Below are positions 19,599 to 28,514 of a DNA stretch of 64,000 bases, piece after piece. Made by a program: the position numbers and the translations under genes. How positions within the stretch are numbered: the stretch's first letter is position 1; each line of letters starts with the position of its first letter. This DNA is from Desulfurivibrio alkaliphilus AHT 2 (GTDB lineage: Bacteria; Desulfobacterota; Desulfobulbia; Desulfobulbales; Desulfurivibrionaceae). The stretch lies in contig NC_014216.1 of the NCBI RefSeq assembly GCF_000092205.1, forward strand, positions 868,001 to 932,000, in the 5' to 3' direction. The notes under the pieces were generated by a model. That model did not search any database, was not told where the DNA came from, and was given only the letters and a program-made list of their open reading frames with translations.

Positions 19599-21710
19599 TC
19601 ATCGAGTCAAAGCGGTGCGTACTTTGGCGGCTAGTTCTTCCATGCTGAACGGTTTCTGGATAAAATTGACCTGCTCAAGGTCCAGTTTAACCTGGTCGGC
19701 GACGGTGGCGGAAAGGTAGCCGGACATATAAAGGCAGCGCAGTTCAGGTCGCTGAGTTTGCAGTTGGGCGGCCAGCAGGTGACCGTACATTTCCGGCAGC
19801 ACCAGGTCGGTGAGCAGCAGGTCGATCTCCGGTTGTTCGCCTGCAATTTGCAACGCTTCGGAAGGGTGGGCTGCGCTGAATACCCGATAACCCAGCCGAG
19901 TCAGGATCGTTTCCGCCATGGTCAGGATCGCTTTTTCATCCTCCACTAATAAAATGGTTTCCTGACCTCCCGGCAGGGCGCTGTTGGTTTTGATGGGTTC
20001 GGGACCGGCACTTTCCCGGCTGCGGGGCAGGTAAAGACGGAACACGGTGCCCTGCCCGGGCTCACTGTATACATTGATGCAACCGTGATTCTGGCGCACA
20101 ATGCCATAAACGGTGGCCAGCCCCAGACCGGTCCCCTTACCCTGCTCCTTGGTGGTGAAAAAGGGTTCGAAAATCTGGGCCAGAGTTTTGGCATCCATGC
20201 CGCAACCGTCATCGCTGACGGTCAGCAACACGTAGTCACCCGGTTTGGTGCCGGCGGTGGCGGCACAGTATGTGGCGTCCAGGCTGACGTTTTTGCTGGT
20301 GAGAGTAATGCGGCCGGGGCCGTTGATAGCGTCGCGGGCGTTGATTACCAGATTGGCCAGCATCTGATCAACCTGGGAGGGATCAATACGCACCGGCCAG
20401 ATCTCTTCCCCCCGTTTCCATTCCAGGGTGATATCTTCGCCGATTAAACGTTGCAGCATCCGGAGCATACTGCCGACGGTTTCATTGAGGTCGATCACTT
20501 TGGGGATGGCTGGCTGCCGACTGGCAAAAGCCAGCAACTGGCGGGTCAGGGCGGCCGAGCGGAGACCTGCCTGGCGGATCGCCCGCAAGTTCTCAAGTTG
20601 GGGATCGTCCGGCGCCATCTCTGCCGCCATAATGTCGCAGAAACCGATTACCCCTTGCAGCATGTTATTAAAATCATGAGCCACCCCGCCGGCCAAACGG
20701 CCGACGGATTCCAGCTTCTGCGCCTGGTGTAACTGTTTTTCCAGGGTGGCTTTCTCTTCCAGGTTTCGCGCCCGTTCTCGCAGATGCTGCTGGGACTGGG
20801 CCATTTGGGCGGCGATCAACCGCGCGGCGTTATTGAGTTCGTCGATTTCGTCAATTTGCCGGGTCTGCTCCAGCAACTGCCGACCTTCTTCATCCACCAG
20901 GCTACCCCGGAAACCAGCCAGCATCTGGCGCAAATTATTGACGATCAGCCGTTTGAAACAGAAGGTAAAGATGCTGTACAAGAGCAAGGCCAACATGATG
21001 GCGCCGCCAAAGAGAAAAAAAGCGGTTTCCTGGATCCGGGCCATGCCTTTCTCTGCCGGAATGGCCACCCCAACCAGGCCGGCCGGCACATCCAGCGGTT
21101 TATGAAAACCACCGCTGTCACCATACAAATCCAGGATGGTCGATGGCGCCGTTGCCGGCTCACCATGGCAGTACAGGCAGCTAGCGCTGTAGGTTACCGG
21201 TCGGAAATGCATGAAATATCGCCCCTCTTCCAGCCTGACAATATCGCGCCAGTCTGTGCTTGCGGGGTGGTCTCTAAAGTATTTGATGATCCGCCTTTCC
21301 AGTGCGGTGGCTTCAAACTCCGGGTTGCGAGCGTTGATGCTGACCCGGCGGTAGCGGAAGTTCGGGTTTTCTTCCCCGAAATACTCCATCACCTTACGCG
21401 CAATGTAAGAGCTGGACATCGCTTCCAAAACGAATTGCTCCGGAGCCATAACCGCCAGCAGACGGGGGCGCATATCCTCCTGGATGTATTTGCGGGTAGC
21501 GCCTACGGTGGCCATTACCAGTTCAGCCTGTTGGAAGGTGTGCGCTTCCAGGCTGCGCCGTTCGGAATAATAGGTCACCCCGGCTGCCAGGGCGCAGAAG
21601 AGGACCAGGGCCAAGGCCATGACCAGGCGGAAGCGTTGCTGGAGGCCGGCGGGGACCAGGAAACGCCGCAGGCGTACGATACAAGTAGCAGGGCGAGTGG
21701 ATGTATTCAT
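19599..21710 (-). CDS. Hybrid histidine kinase with heme-binding DUF3365 periplasmic sensor
   Basis: 703 residues. TM1 (about 29-47) and TM2 (about 230-252) enclose a periplasmic DUF3365/Tll0287-like domain with a CLYCH heme c motif at 178-182. HisKA follows with [11 protein letters not shown] (His345), then HATPase_c ([23 protein letters not shown]) and a C-terminal receiver domain (about 590-700; [10 protein letters not shown]). The covalent heme suggests that it senses redox state, NO or another heme ligand in the periplasm, fitting the cytochrome locus next door. The 4-bp overlap with the HAMP membrane protein gene upstream suggests a complex. Confidence 0.9.
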   Translation of the reverse strand: MNTSTRPATCIVRLRRFLVPAGLQQRFRLVMALALVLFCALAAGVTYYSERRSLEAHTFQQAELVMATVGATRKYIQEDMRPRLLAVMAPEQFVLEAMSSSYIARKVMEYFGEENPNFRYRRVSINARNPEFEATALERRIIKYFRDHPASTDWRDIVRLEEGRYFMHFRPVTYSASCLYCHGEPATAPSTILDLYGDSGGFHKPLDVPAGLVGVAIPAEKGMARIQETAFFLFGGAIMLALLLYSIFTFCFKRLIVNNLRQMLAGFRGSLVDEEGRQLLEQTRQIDEIDELNNAARLIAAQMAQSQQHLRERARNLEEKATLEKQLHQAQKLESVGRLAGGVAHDFNNMLQGVIGFCDIMAAEMAPDDPQLENLRAIRQAGLRSAALTRQLLAFASRQPAIPKVIDLNETVGSMLRMLQRLIGEDITLEWKRGEEIWPVRIDPSQVDQMLANLVINARDAINGPGRITLTSKNVSLDATYCAATAGTKPGDYVLLTVSDDGCGMDAKTLAQIFEPFFTTKEQGKGTGLGLATVYGIVRQNHGCINVYSEPGQGTVFRLYLPRSRESAGPEPIKTNSALPGGQETILLVEDEKAILTMAETILTRLGYRVFSAAHPSEALQIAGEQPEIDLLLTDLVLPEMYGHLLAAQLQTQRPELRCLYMSGYLSATVADQVKLDLEQVNFIQKPFSMEELAAKVRTALTR

Positions 21711-22252
21711 TTGGTCTTCAACTGTTGCAGTTCCCGGCAGAGCTGGGCCAGATGCTCTGCCGCCGGTTGTTCCCCACCGGCGTTTACCTGTCGGCAGGCC
21801 TCCTGAAGCTGTTGCACCCGCAGCCGCAATTCCGCCAGGGTGCCGTTGAGGCCGGCGGCTATTTCAGGCAGGGGATCGCCGCGGCGCAATTTGATCTGCA
21901 CGGTCAGATCCCCCTGGCGCACCCGTTCCAGCTCCCGCTCGATCCGGTAAAGCGGTCCGGCGATCTTCTGGGGCAGAAAGAGGGCCAGCAGGGCGCCGCC
22001 CAGCAGGCTGATCGCCCCGCCGGTCGCCATGGCCAGCCAGAGTAGATCGCTGACCTGGCGGATGGTGAAATGGGCTTCATAAAAGCTGCTGCCCAGTTCG
22101 CGCCAGCTGTAGATAAACAGGATCAGCACCGCCAGCAGCACACTGAGCAGCACCACCCCGAAAATGCGCCCGAGCAGCCAGCGCTGCAAATCACGTTTGA
22201 CGGCCAGGTTCAACATTTTACGTTGTTTATGATCTTGTGCGGATACGGCCAT
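21707..22252 (-). CDS. HAMP-domain membrane protein
   Basis: 181 residues from the ATG at 22252 with AGAGG upstream; the longer open frame to 22411 overlaps the next cytochrome gene and looks non-coding. Two membrane helices (about 26-50 and 70-95, GGAISLLGGALLALFLP) flank a short periplasmic loop. A HAMP-like segment (PQKIAGPLYRIERELERVRQ) and a coiled coil complete it. No kinase or methyl-accepting output is present. It overlaps the heme-sensor kinase by 4 bp and lies 16 bp behind the pentaheme cytochrome gene, so it could adapt that sensor to the cytochrome system. Confidence 0.7.
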   Translation of the reverse strand: MAVSAQDHKQRKMLNLAVKRDLQRWLLGRIFGVVLLSVLLAVLILFIYSWRELGSSFYEAHFTIRQVSDLLWLAMATGGAISLLGGALLALFLPQKIAGPLYRIERELERVRQGDLTVQIKLRRGDPLPEIAAGLNGTLAELRLRVQQLQEACRQVNAGGEQPAAEHLAQLCRELQQLKTK

Positions 22253-22268
22253 TTGGTTTACCTCTGGT

Positions 22269-23453
22269 TCAGTAATCGGCGTGGCAGCCCAGGCAGAGTC
22301 GCCGTTGGTTTTTGCGTGCCAGGCGGTACGGGGGGGCGCCGGTATGGGGTTGATGACAAGAAATGCAACTGAGCCGACCGTCGGCCAGCAGCCGGTAAGT
22401 TTGCCGATCAATGCTCATCCCCGACGGGGGCAAAACATCTACCGGGTGCGAAAGCGGCCCCTTGAGCTTTTCGTGGCACTGGTAACAGACCTCCAGGCTG
22501 GTAAAGCGCTCATCGGCCATGGCGGGATGTTCAGGTTCACGTTGTTTTGTGCTGGCGGGGGCAGCCAGCATCATGGTTACCGGGTGTTCGCTTTGCAGGT
22601 GCAGCAACAGCCGGTCGGGCAGTTGCTGCACCTCGCCCTGGAGCCGGGGGCGGGCGGCGCCGGCAGTGGTTGCCGCTCGCTCCCGGCTGACAGGTGGAGT
22701 GGGCCGGTAGTCGCGGGTGGAGAAGGTAATCTCGGCGGAGGTGGTCCGGTTGCCGAACAGATCCCGGGCCAGGGCCACCAGCCGGTAAGTTTGCTCGGGT
22801 TGCAGGCCGCTGATAACCATTCTGTGTTCAGTGCCATGGTACTCATCATCAAAACGGCGCTGGTCAAGCTGCCGGTGCCCATATTTCACTCCGGCGCTGG
22901 TGACGTGATCGGTCTGCCAACTGACGGTGGCGCTCCAGACCACCCCCCGCTTGATTTCCTCGACCTGCAGGTTGATGATTTGCGGGGGGGCGGCGGGCGG
23001 GGACAACAACGGGATGGCCACCAGCGGCGGCAAAAGCAGGGTGGTGCGTAAAGGGGTAACGTCCGGGCCGTTGGCGACAATGGTCAGTTCCCGCTCCGCC
23101 ATTGCCAGGGGCAGGAGAAAGTAATGGTCCCGAGCCGTTTGCCAACTGGCGAAGGTGGCGCCGGGAACTTCCCGGCGGTCGGCGGGGGGGGGACTCGCCG
23201 CCTTGACATGGCACAGCGTACAGCGTTGCTCTTTGAACGGGGCATGGGCCAGGCGGTGGTCCGTTTCGGCGCAGACTTCCTGGTGGCAGTCGCAGCACTG
23301 CTGGCCGGCGGCGGCAGCCGGAGCGGCACCGCCGGAGAGGGAACTGGTGGCAATTGGCAGCAACGAGGCATACAGCAACAGGGCGGCTATCGTCACCGCC
23401 GGCCGCAACCGAGCGGTTGGGGTTGGCGAATTATCGTAGAGGCGGCTTTTCAT
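22269..23453 (-). CDS. Pentaheme c-type cytochrome with a fibronectin-III-like domain
   Basis: About 394 residues from the ATG at 23453. A signal sequence (about 15-50) is followed by two CxxCH motifs (CCDCH, CTLCH). A heme-free insert of about 150 residues follows (VSWQTDHVTSAGVKYG, then TEHRMVISGLQPEQTYR) with the pattern of an FN3 domain. Three more motifs (CYQCH, CISCH, CLGCH) close the protein. Exported, periplasmic or cell-surface. The FN3 domain suggests docking to another surface protein. It is the last cytochrome of the minus-strand cluster, 32 bp after the propeller lipoprotein. Confidence 0.85.
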   Translation of the reverse strand: MKSRLYDNSPTPTARLRPAVTIAALLLYASLLPIATSSLSGGAAPAAAAGQQCCDCHQEVCAETDHRLAHAPFKEQRCTLCHVKAASPPPADRREVPGATFASWQTARDHYFLLPLAMAERELTIVANGPDVTPLRTTLLLPPLVAIPLLSPPAAPPQIINLQVEEIKRGVVWSATVSWQTDHVTSAGVKYGHRQLDQRRFDDEYHGTEHRMVISGLQPEQTYRLVALARDLFGNRTTSAEITFSTRDYRPTPPVSRERAATTAGAARPRLQGEVQQLPDRLLLHLQSEHPVTMMLAAPASTKQREPEHPAMADERFTSLEVCYQCHEKLKGPLSHPVDVLPPSGMSIDRQTYRLLADGRLSCISCHQPHTGAPPYRLARKNQRRLCLGCHADY

Positions 23454-23485
23454 GGTCAAAAAATGCTGCTCCGTGGCGTAATGGT

Positions 23486-24973
23486 TCAGTCGATGATCAC
23501 CAGATGCCCGGCCCTGGTGCCCAGCTCCACCCGGCCGGTGACCCGCTGGGAGCCCTGATCGATAATGGTCAGGCCCTCGGCGCTGTCGGCCGCATACAGC
23601 CGCCGGTAACCGGTCGCCGTGGCCAGTTCCCCGGGCTGGTGCTCCGTGGCGATCTCCCGCAACAGGCCTGGAGGACGCATACTCAGCAGCGAGATGGTCC
23701 GTCCCCGGCGGTTGCTGACGTAAACCCGCTGTTCCGCCGCCACCAGCCGATAAGGGGCGCCGGTGGTGGCGATGCTGGTTACCGGCTGGCCGTCATGGAG
23801 GCGGTAAACGCCCACCGTATCGGCGTCGTTTTCCGCCACGAACAGCAAGTCGGCGGCGGCCAGCAGGCCGGCGGGGTCACCTTGCACCGGCCAGACGGTG
23901 AGCACCGCCAGGGTGGCCGGATCCAGCCGGTAAATTTCGCGGGAAGCCGAAGCGGCCAGGGCCAGGGTACCGTCGGGCAACCAGTGCAGGTAGCGGGCGC
24001 CAAAGCCCAGGCGGCGGCGCTGTTCCACCGCCCCCCGGGCCAGGTCGAACAGCAGCAGGTTGTCGTCCTCATCAAGGAGATACAGGCTCTGCCCATCGGC
24101 GGCGAGTAACAGGAAGCTGGGGCGGGTGGTCAAGGGGATGGTCAGCCGGTCAACCGTTCGCCCGGTGGCCGCTTCCACCACCTGGACGGCGCCGGCGCCG
24201 GCGGCCAGCACATACAGGTGCCGGCGGCGGTCGTCGTAGGCCAGCCGGGTAGGGCGGCCGGCCACCGCGAAGGAACCGCAGATATGGTCGTTGTCGGTAC
24301 GCAACAGGTAGACGGTATCGATCTCCGGGGCGCTGATAAACGCCAGGTCGGTCAGCAGCGGCGGCGTTGCCGGTTGCAGCCGCCAGGCCTGCCGCGGCCG
24401 GGCAGGGTCCAGGGCGGCGGCGGGGTCCCAGTGCAGGAACAGACTTTGGCTTTCCCCCGGCGCCAGGCGGAAGTCCCCCGGCAAGGGCAGCTTCAACCCC
24501 GAGCCGGCCGGCATGACGGCGGGCTCGCTGCCGCTCCGGGGGGCGGCGAAGCTTAGCCGCAGGTACCGATAACGGCCGGCCGGAACCGGTTGCCGGGCCG
24601 CAAACCGCTGCCCGCCGGCAATGGCGGCGCTCTCCAGCGTCAGAGGCGCCGGCAGCAGGGCGAATTCCGCCCCGTCGGCCGCCAGCAGGTCGATGGCGGC
24701 CAGGGTCCGGACCAGGGCCGGCCCATCCGGTTCTGCAAGTTGAATAAACAGCGAAAGCAGGGCTTCATCCCCGGCCGGAGGCCGGGCCGGAATCGGCGCA
24801 CCGGCCGGGGATGAAGGGGGAGCAGTGACGGCCGCGCAGCCGCCGGAGAGTAGGCCGATTACCAGGGCTGGAAAGATAAAAGCCCACAGGTGTCGACCCG
24901 GCCGCCGGCGCCGGCTGCTCCCGCTTCCCTCTCCCGCTGAAGCGGGCTTATGGGTGATGGTGGTTGGCAGCAT
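23486..24973 (-). CDS. Beta-propeller lipoprotein (YVTN/NHL-like)
   Basis: 495 residues. A twin-arginine-rich N-terminus and hydrophobic stretch end in lipobox LLSGGC at about 46, so it is probably a lipoprotein. Residues about 240-495 contain repeated blades (RHLYVLAAGAGAVQVVEAATG, QSLYLLDEDDNLLLFDLA, ADLLFVAENDADTVGVY, QRVYVSNRRGRTISLL, RRLYAADSAEGLTIID). No catalytic residues are evident. Such propellers act as protein-binding scaffolds. It starts 2 bp after the octaheme stop with no ribosome site of its own, so it is translationally coupled. Confidence 0.8.
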   Translation of the reverse strand: MLPTTITHKPASAGEGSGSSRRRRPGRHLWAFIFPALVIGLLSGGCAAVTAPPSSPAGAPIPARPPAGDEALLSLFIQLAEPDGPALVRTLAAIDLLAADGAEFALLPAPLTLESAAIAGGQRFAARQPVPAGRYRYLRLSFAAPRSGSEPAVMPAGSGLKLPLPGDFRLAPGESQSLFLHWDPAAALDPARPRQAWRLQPATPPLLTDLAFISAPEIDTVYLLRTDNDHICGSFAVAGRPTRLAYDDRRRHLYVLAAGAGAVQVVEAATGRTVDRLTIPLTTRPSFLLLAADGQSLYLLDEDDNLLLFDLARGAVEQRRRLGFGARYLHWLPDGTLALAASASREIYRLDPATLAVLTVWPVQGDPAGLLAAADLLFVAENDADTVGVYRLHDGQPVTSIATTGAPYRLVAAEQRVYVSNRRGRTISLLSMRPPGLLREIATEHQPGELATATGYRRLYAADSAEGLTIIDQGSQRVTGRVELGTRAGHLVIID

Positions 24974-24975
24974 CG

Positions 24976-26415
24976 TTAAAAGGTTTTGATCAGGTTACCG
25001 TCTTTGTCGACCATGGTGGAACCGTGGCCGTGGCAGCTCAGGCAGTTGACCTGCCAAGCGGGATAGCCGGGATCAGCATGGCAGTCGTAACATGACTCGT
25101 ACATTAAACGCCAATTAAGGCCATCTCCGTAGTCGTTCCTCTTGTAGCCATGGTGTGTGGCGCCGGCATAGGGATGGCATCTGCTGCAGACATACGTGAT
25201 ATTTTTACGATGGTCAGTGAAAGGGCCGCGGCTTATCGGATAATCATAATTTGTCATAGAATCCATATAGGCCCTCGCGTTGATCCGCCAGCGAATCAGG
25301 GCGGCGTTGTACGAGCCGTGGGGATCGTGGCAGTCCAGGCAGGAGAGCACCAGGTTGCCGTCCGGATGGTTATGGTAAGGCTCCAAGGTTCTATTGTCAT
25401 TATAATCGGAGAGTCCATAACTATCGGTAAACGAGTACGAATAATCATCCCGGGGAGCGCCGCCGTGTTTGTCGCCGTCCGGCCCCCAGTCGATGGGCTT
25501 GAGATAGCGTCCCAGGGCGGTGCTCCAGACCTGCAGTTGGGGGTTGTGGCAGGTGGTGCAAAAGGCAACGTAATCCGGAGTCAGGCCGGGTTCGGCGGCG
25601 ATTGCCGGTCGGGGTTCATGGCGTTTACCGGGTATATTCCAGTACGGTGGCTGGTAGCCACCGAAGCCGATCTCGGCCATGGTTTCCCCGGCCCCGCCCC
25701 AAAGCTGGTTGGGGGCGGTGGGTTTGGAGATAACCGGGGTGGGCGGCTGGCCGGGCTCTACCTGCCGGCGTTGGGCCAGGTGGACGTTATGGCAGGCGGT
25801 GCAGGGATTGCTGTTTTCGTCGTACCAGGGGAAATGGGCCTGGTTGGCCAGCATGAACTGGTGAATGCCGTGCAGGTTATGGGCGGAGCCGTCGGTGCTG
25901 CCGTCGCCGGCCACGGTTACCGGGGCGTTAAAGGCGGCCAACACGGAGGTAAAAGAGGGGTCGCTTGGTGAGTCGCTGAAGCCGCCGTAACGGGTGGCGT
26001 AATCGAGATTCTCCACCTGCATCACCGTTCCCTGCGCTCCGCTGTGGCAGGCGAAACAGATGTTGTCCGCCACGCCGTAGGGGGGCTCGGCCCACTGGTC
26101 GGTGGGGGCGAAGAGGGCGTGGGGATACGGCCCGGCGGGATCCGCATCCGGGGCGCTGCCGTGCAACAGGTGACAGTGGCCGCAGTTGCCGCGGGCATAG
26201 CCCTCGGCGCTGCGCGACGGGTGTTCGACCCCGTAGGTGCCGGAGCCGTGGGCCGATTGGCGGTAGGGGCCGCTGTGGTCGGCGCCGGCCGGGGGGATCA
26301 CCCCCCCCCAGGCCAGGGCCAGCAGCAGGGCCGCCGCCACCGGCAGCAAGCGGCCAAGGGGCAAAAAGCGGCGGGTAAGCAACGTTGGCGAGGATGGCGG
26401 TAACTGGTAAGGCAT
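24976..26415 (-). CDS. Octaheme c-type cytochrome
   Basis: 479 residues. After an N-terminal membrane/signal segment (about 20-42) there are eight CxxCH motifs: CGHCH, CFACH, CTACH, CTTCH, CLDCH, CSRCH, CYDCH and CLSCH. The long heme-poor stretch between motifs 3 and 5 is rich in Asp, Tyr and Gly. It does not show the hydroxylamine-oxidoreductase or tetrathionate-reductase octaheme layout that I know, so an electron-carrier or conduit role is likelier than catalysis. The ribosome site GGAGGTG precedes the ATG. It sits 18 bp behind the OmcS-like gene. Confidence 0.88.
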   Translation of the reverse strand: MPYQLPPSSPTLLTRRFLPLGRLLPVAAALLLALAWGGVIPPAGADHSGPYRQSAHGSGTYGVEHPSRSAEGYARGNCGHCHLLHGSAPDADPAGPYPHALFAPTDQWAEPPYGVADNICFACHSGAQGTVMQVENLDYATRYGGFSDSPSDPSFTSVLAAFNAPVTVAGDGSTDGSAHNLHGIHQFMLANQAHFPWYDENSNPCTACHNVHLAQRRQVEPGQPPTPVISKPTAPNQLWGGAGETMAEIGFGGYQPPYWNIPGKRHEPRPAIAAEPGLTPDYVAFCTTCHNPQLQVWSTALGRYLKPIDWGPDGDKHGGAPRDDYSYSFTDSYGLSDYNDNRTLEPYHNHPDGNLVLSCLDCHDPHGSYNAALIRWRINARAYMDSMTNYDYPISRGPFTDHRKNITYVCSRCHPYAGATHHGYKRNDYGDGLNWRLMYESCYDCHADPGYPAWQVNCLSCHGHGSTMVDKDGNLIKTF

Positions 26416-26433
26416 GGCACACCTCCACTCAAT

Positions 26434-27510
26434 TCAATTCTTGCTGCTGTGACAGACGCCGCAGCCGTTGTAGCCGTTTGCCGGCCAACTCTTGTAATCC
26501 CAGCGCAACATGGCGTCCACCGGGCTGCCGTGGGCCCGATGGCAGGAGAGGCACATCACCACCGCCTGATCGCCGGCGCTGATCTCGATGGTGGCGGGTA
26601 CCTGGTCGCTGGTGTCGGCGGTGGCCAGCGGTACTGCCACGTTGTAAGGGTTGGCGGTACCATCGCCGCCGTTGTAGCCCAGATATTCTTCCAGCGGCTC
26701 ACCTTGGCTTAAATCGAAATCCACCGGGTGGCGCAACCAGGGGGAGCCGTCGCCGGTGGCCTGGTGAAAGTCGCCGTGGCAGCGGGCGCAGAAGCCACTG
26801 ATGGTGTCCGGGGCCGGGTCGCTGCTGCCGCTGCGGTGGTAGCCGTAATATTTGTTGCGCTGGGAAGCGCTGGGTTGCCATTCAAACGAGGGATCGCCCA
26901 GTCCCTGCACACCTTGCAGCAGGCGGTAACTGGTGGCCACCGTGCCGCCGTCCCGCCAGCCGCTCTTTTCCTGGTGGTGACTGCCCTGCAGGGCGGTGGC
27001 GGGGGTGGCCACCTCCGGCGAACCGTGGCAGCCGGCGGCGCCGGCGCAGGTCAGTTGCGCCGGCAACACGGTACCACCCGGCGGCGTGTAGCCGTGCTGC
27101 CGGTCCCAGTCGGCCAGCCCGGTCACGTTGTGTCCCTTGCGATCCTGGCCGTGGGCCACCCAGTAAAAACTGCCGGCCGCCCGGGTGTTGCCCCCGGTGC
27201 CGGTCAGGCCATAGTCCGGTTCTTCCAGCGACAGGACATAGGGCATGGAGCCGGCGCTGTTGACTCCCAGGTGACAGCCGACGCAACCGGTTACCAGCAG
27301 GGCCGGGTTAGGGTCGCCGCCGGTCACCAGTTGGCCTTCGTCCCGGTCGAAAAAGTAGGTCATGGGTTCACCCTGCCGGCTGTTGTGGATGGTATGGCAG
27401 TCGGAACATGGTCCCTGCACCCGGGCCACCCCGGCTGCCGGCCAGCCCAGCAGGCCGGCCAGACCCGGGATCAGCAGGATGGCGCTGATAAGGAGCGGGG
27501 TGGCGCGCAT
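26434..27510 (-). CDS. OmcS-like multiheme cytochrome, paralogue 1 (5 CxxCH + CX5CH)
   Basis: 358 residues with a signal peptide. Heme motifs: CSDCH 35-39, CVGCH 76-80, CX5CH at Cys155-Cys161-His162, CARCH 241-245, CLSCH 320-324 and CGVCH 350-354. Motif order and flanking words (CHTIHNS, FYWV, DRKGHNV, CHGDFH, LRHP, CLSCHRAHGS) match Geobacter OmcS, the hexaheme that polymerises into nanowires, except that the third site is CX5CH where OmcS has CxxCH. Related throughout to the protein at 38476-39516. GAGGAGG precedes the start. It is likely exported and may form or cap filaments; polymerisation is inference. Confidence 0.82.
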   Translation of the reverse strand: MRATPLLISAILLIPGLAGLLGWPAAGVARVQGPCSDCHTIHNSRQGEPMTYFFDRDEGQLVTGGDPNPALLVTGCVGCHLGVNSAGSMPYVLSLEEPDYGLTGTGGNTRAAGSFYWVAHGQDRKGHNVTGLADWDRQHGYTPPGGTVLPAQLTCAGAAGCHGSPEVATPATALQGSHHQEKSGWRDGGTVATSYRLLQGVQGLGDPSFEWQPSASQRNKYYGYHRSGSSDPAPDTISGFCARCHGDFHQATGDGSPWLRHPVDFDLSQGEPLEEYLGYNGGDGTANPYNVAVPLATADTSDQVPATIEISAGDQAVVMCLSCHRAHGSPVDAMLRWDYKSWPANGYNGCGVCHSSKN

Positions 27511-27528
27511 GGTGTTCCTCCTCTGGCG

Positions 27529-28494
27529 TTATGGTAACTCTTCCCTCTCGCTTCCAGGGGCCGTCCCCCCCCCCGGGGGACGGCTCAACCCCCGGCGCTC
27601 GAAAACCAGGACCCGGTTGTTGCCCTGATCGACTACACAGAGGCGCCCCCAGGGGTCAAAGCGCAACTCCGCCGGGTAATAGAGATGCCGGCGCCCATGC
27701 CCTTTGCTCAAAAAATGGTAGCGCTGCCGACCATCTTGGTCATAAACCGTTATGCGCCCCCGGTGGCGGTCCAGAACGTAAAAAAAGCCGCCCCGATCCC
27801 GGGCCAGGGCGGTGGGAAAAGTTACCTCCGACAGGGCGATGCTGGGTCCGGCTTGGCCCTCGGGAGTCAGGGTGATGATCTGCCGACGCTGTTGATCCAG
27901 CAGCCAGAGGTGGCCCTCCCGGACCAGCAGATCCACCAGGTTGCCGGTATCCTCCGGGGGGTTGTGTACCGCCGTCACCTGCAGGCGGTCGTCGAGTTGC
28001 AGCACTCGGCCCCCCAGCCGGTCCAGGACATAAAGATTGCCCCGGTCGACAACCAGCCGGTCGACGAAGACCTCCCGGCCCTGGTGGTGCAAAACCACCG
28101 GCTCGGTGGTCCGGTGGCGCAGATCGATCCGGGTCAGGCTGTTGCGACCCCGTTCCAGGACCAGCAGGGTCTGGTCATCCAGGCGGACCAAGGCGTGGGG
28201 GCGATCCAGGGCGCCGTCGGCACTGAAGGCGCGCAGAAATTCGCCCTGGCGGTCGTAGGAGAGCAGCCGGCCGCTGCCGCTGTCCACCACGTAATAACGT
28301 TCCCGAGCCTCGTCCACGTAAAGCGACACCGGCAGGACCAGGCCGTCGGGGGCGCCGTTGAGCAGCAGGGTCAACTGCCAGGGATCACCCCCACCGGTTC
28401 GGGCCGCCGCCGCCGGAGGGTGAACCAGCCCCGGCCCGGCGGCCAGCAGCAGCAACAGCAGCAGTATCCTTTCCATCCATAACAGGTTCGGCAT
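27529..28494 (-). CDS. NHL-repeat six-bladed beta-propeller protein
   Basis: About 321 residues from the ATG at 28494, where GGGAG precedes the start; the longer frame to 28542 overlaps the 16-heme gene. A signal-like hydrophobic N-terminus (LLLLLLLAAGPG) is followed by NHL-type blades (RERYYVVDSGSGRLLSYDRQG, GNLYVLDRLGGRVLQLD, GHLWLLDQQRRQIITL, GFFYVLDRHRGRITVYDQDG, GRLCVVDQGNNRVLVF). NHL propellers bind proteins or peptides. One of three propellers in this locus, sitting between the OmcS-like and 16-heme genes, so an assembly or scaffold role for the exported cytochromes is plausible. Confidence 0.85.
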   Translation of the reverse strand: MPNLLWMERILLLLLLLAAGPGLVHPPAAAARTGGGDPWQLTLLLNGAPDGLVLPVSLYVDEARERYYVVDSGSGRLLSYDRQGEFLRAFSADGALDRPHALVRLDDQTLLVLERGRNSLTRIDLRHRTTEPVVLHHQGREVFVDRLVVDRGNLYVLDRLGGRVLQLDDRLQVTAVHNPPEDTGNLVDLLVREGHLWLLDQQRRQIITLTPEGQAGPSIALSEVTFPTALARDRGGFFYVLDRHRGRITVYDQDGRQRYHFLSKGHGRRHLYYPAELRFDPWGRLCVVDQGNNRVLVFERRGLSRPPGGGTAPGSEREELP

Positions 28495-28514
28495 CTTCTC
28501 TTCTCCCGCCCAGG

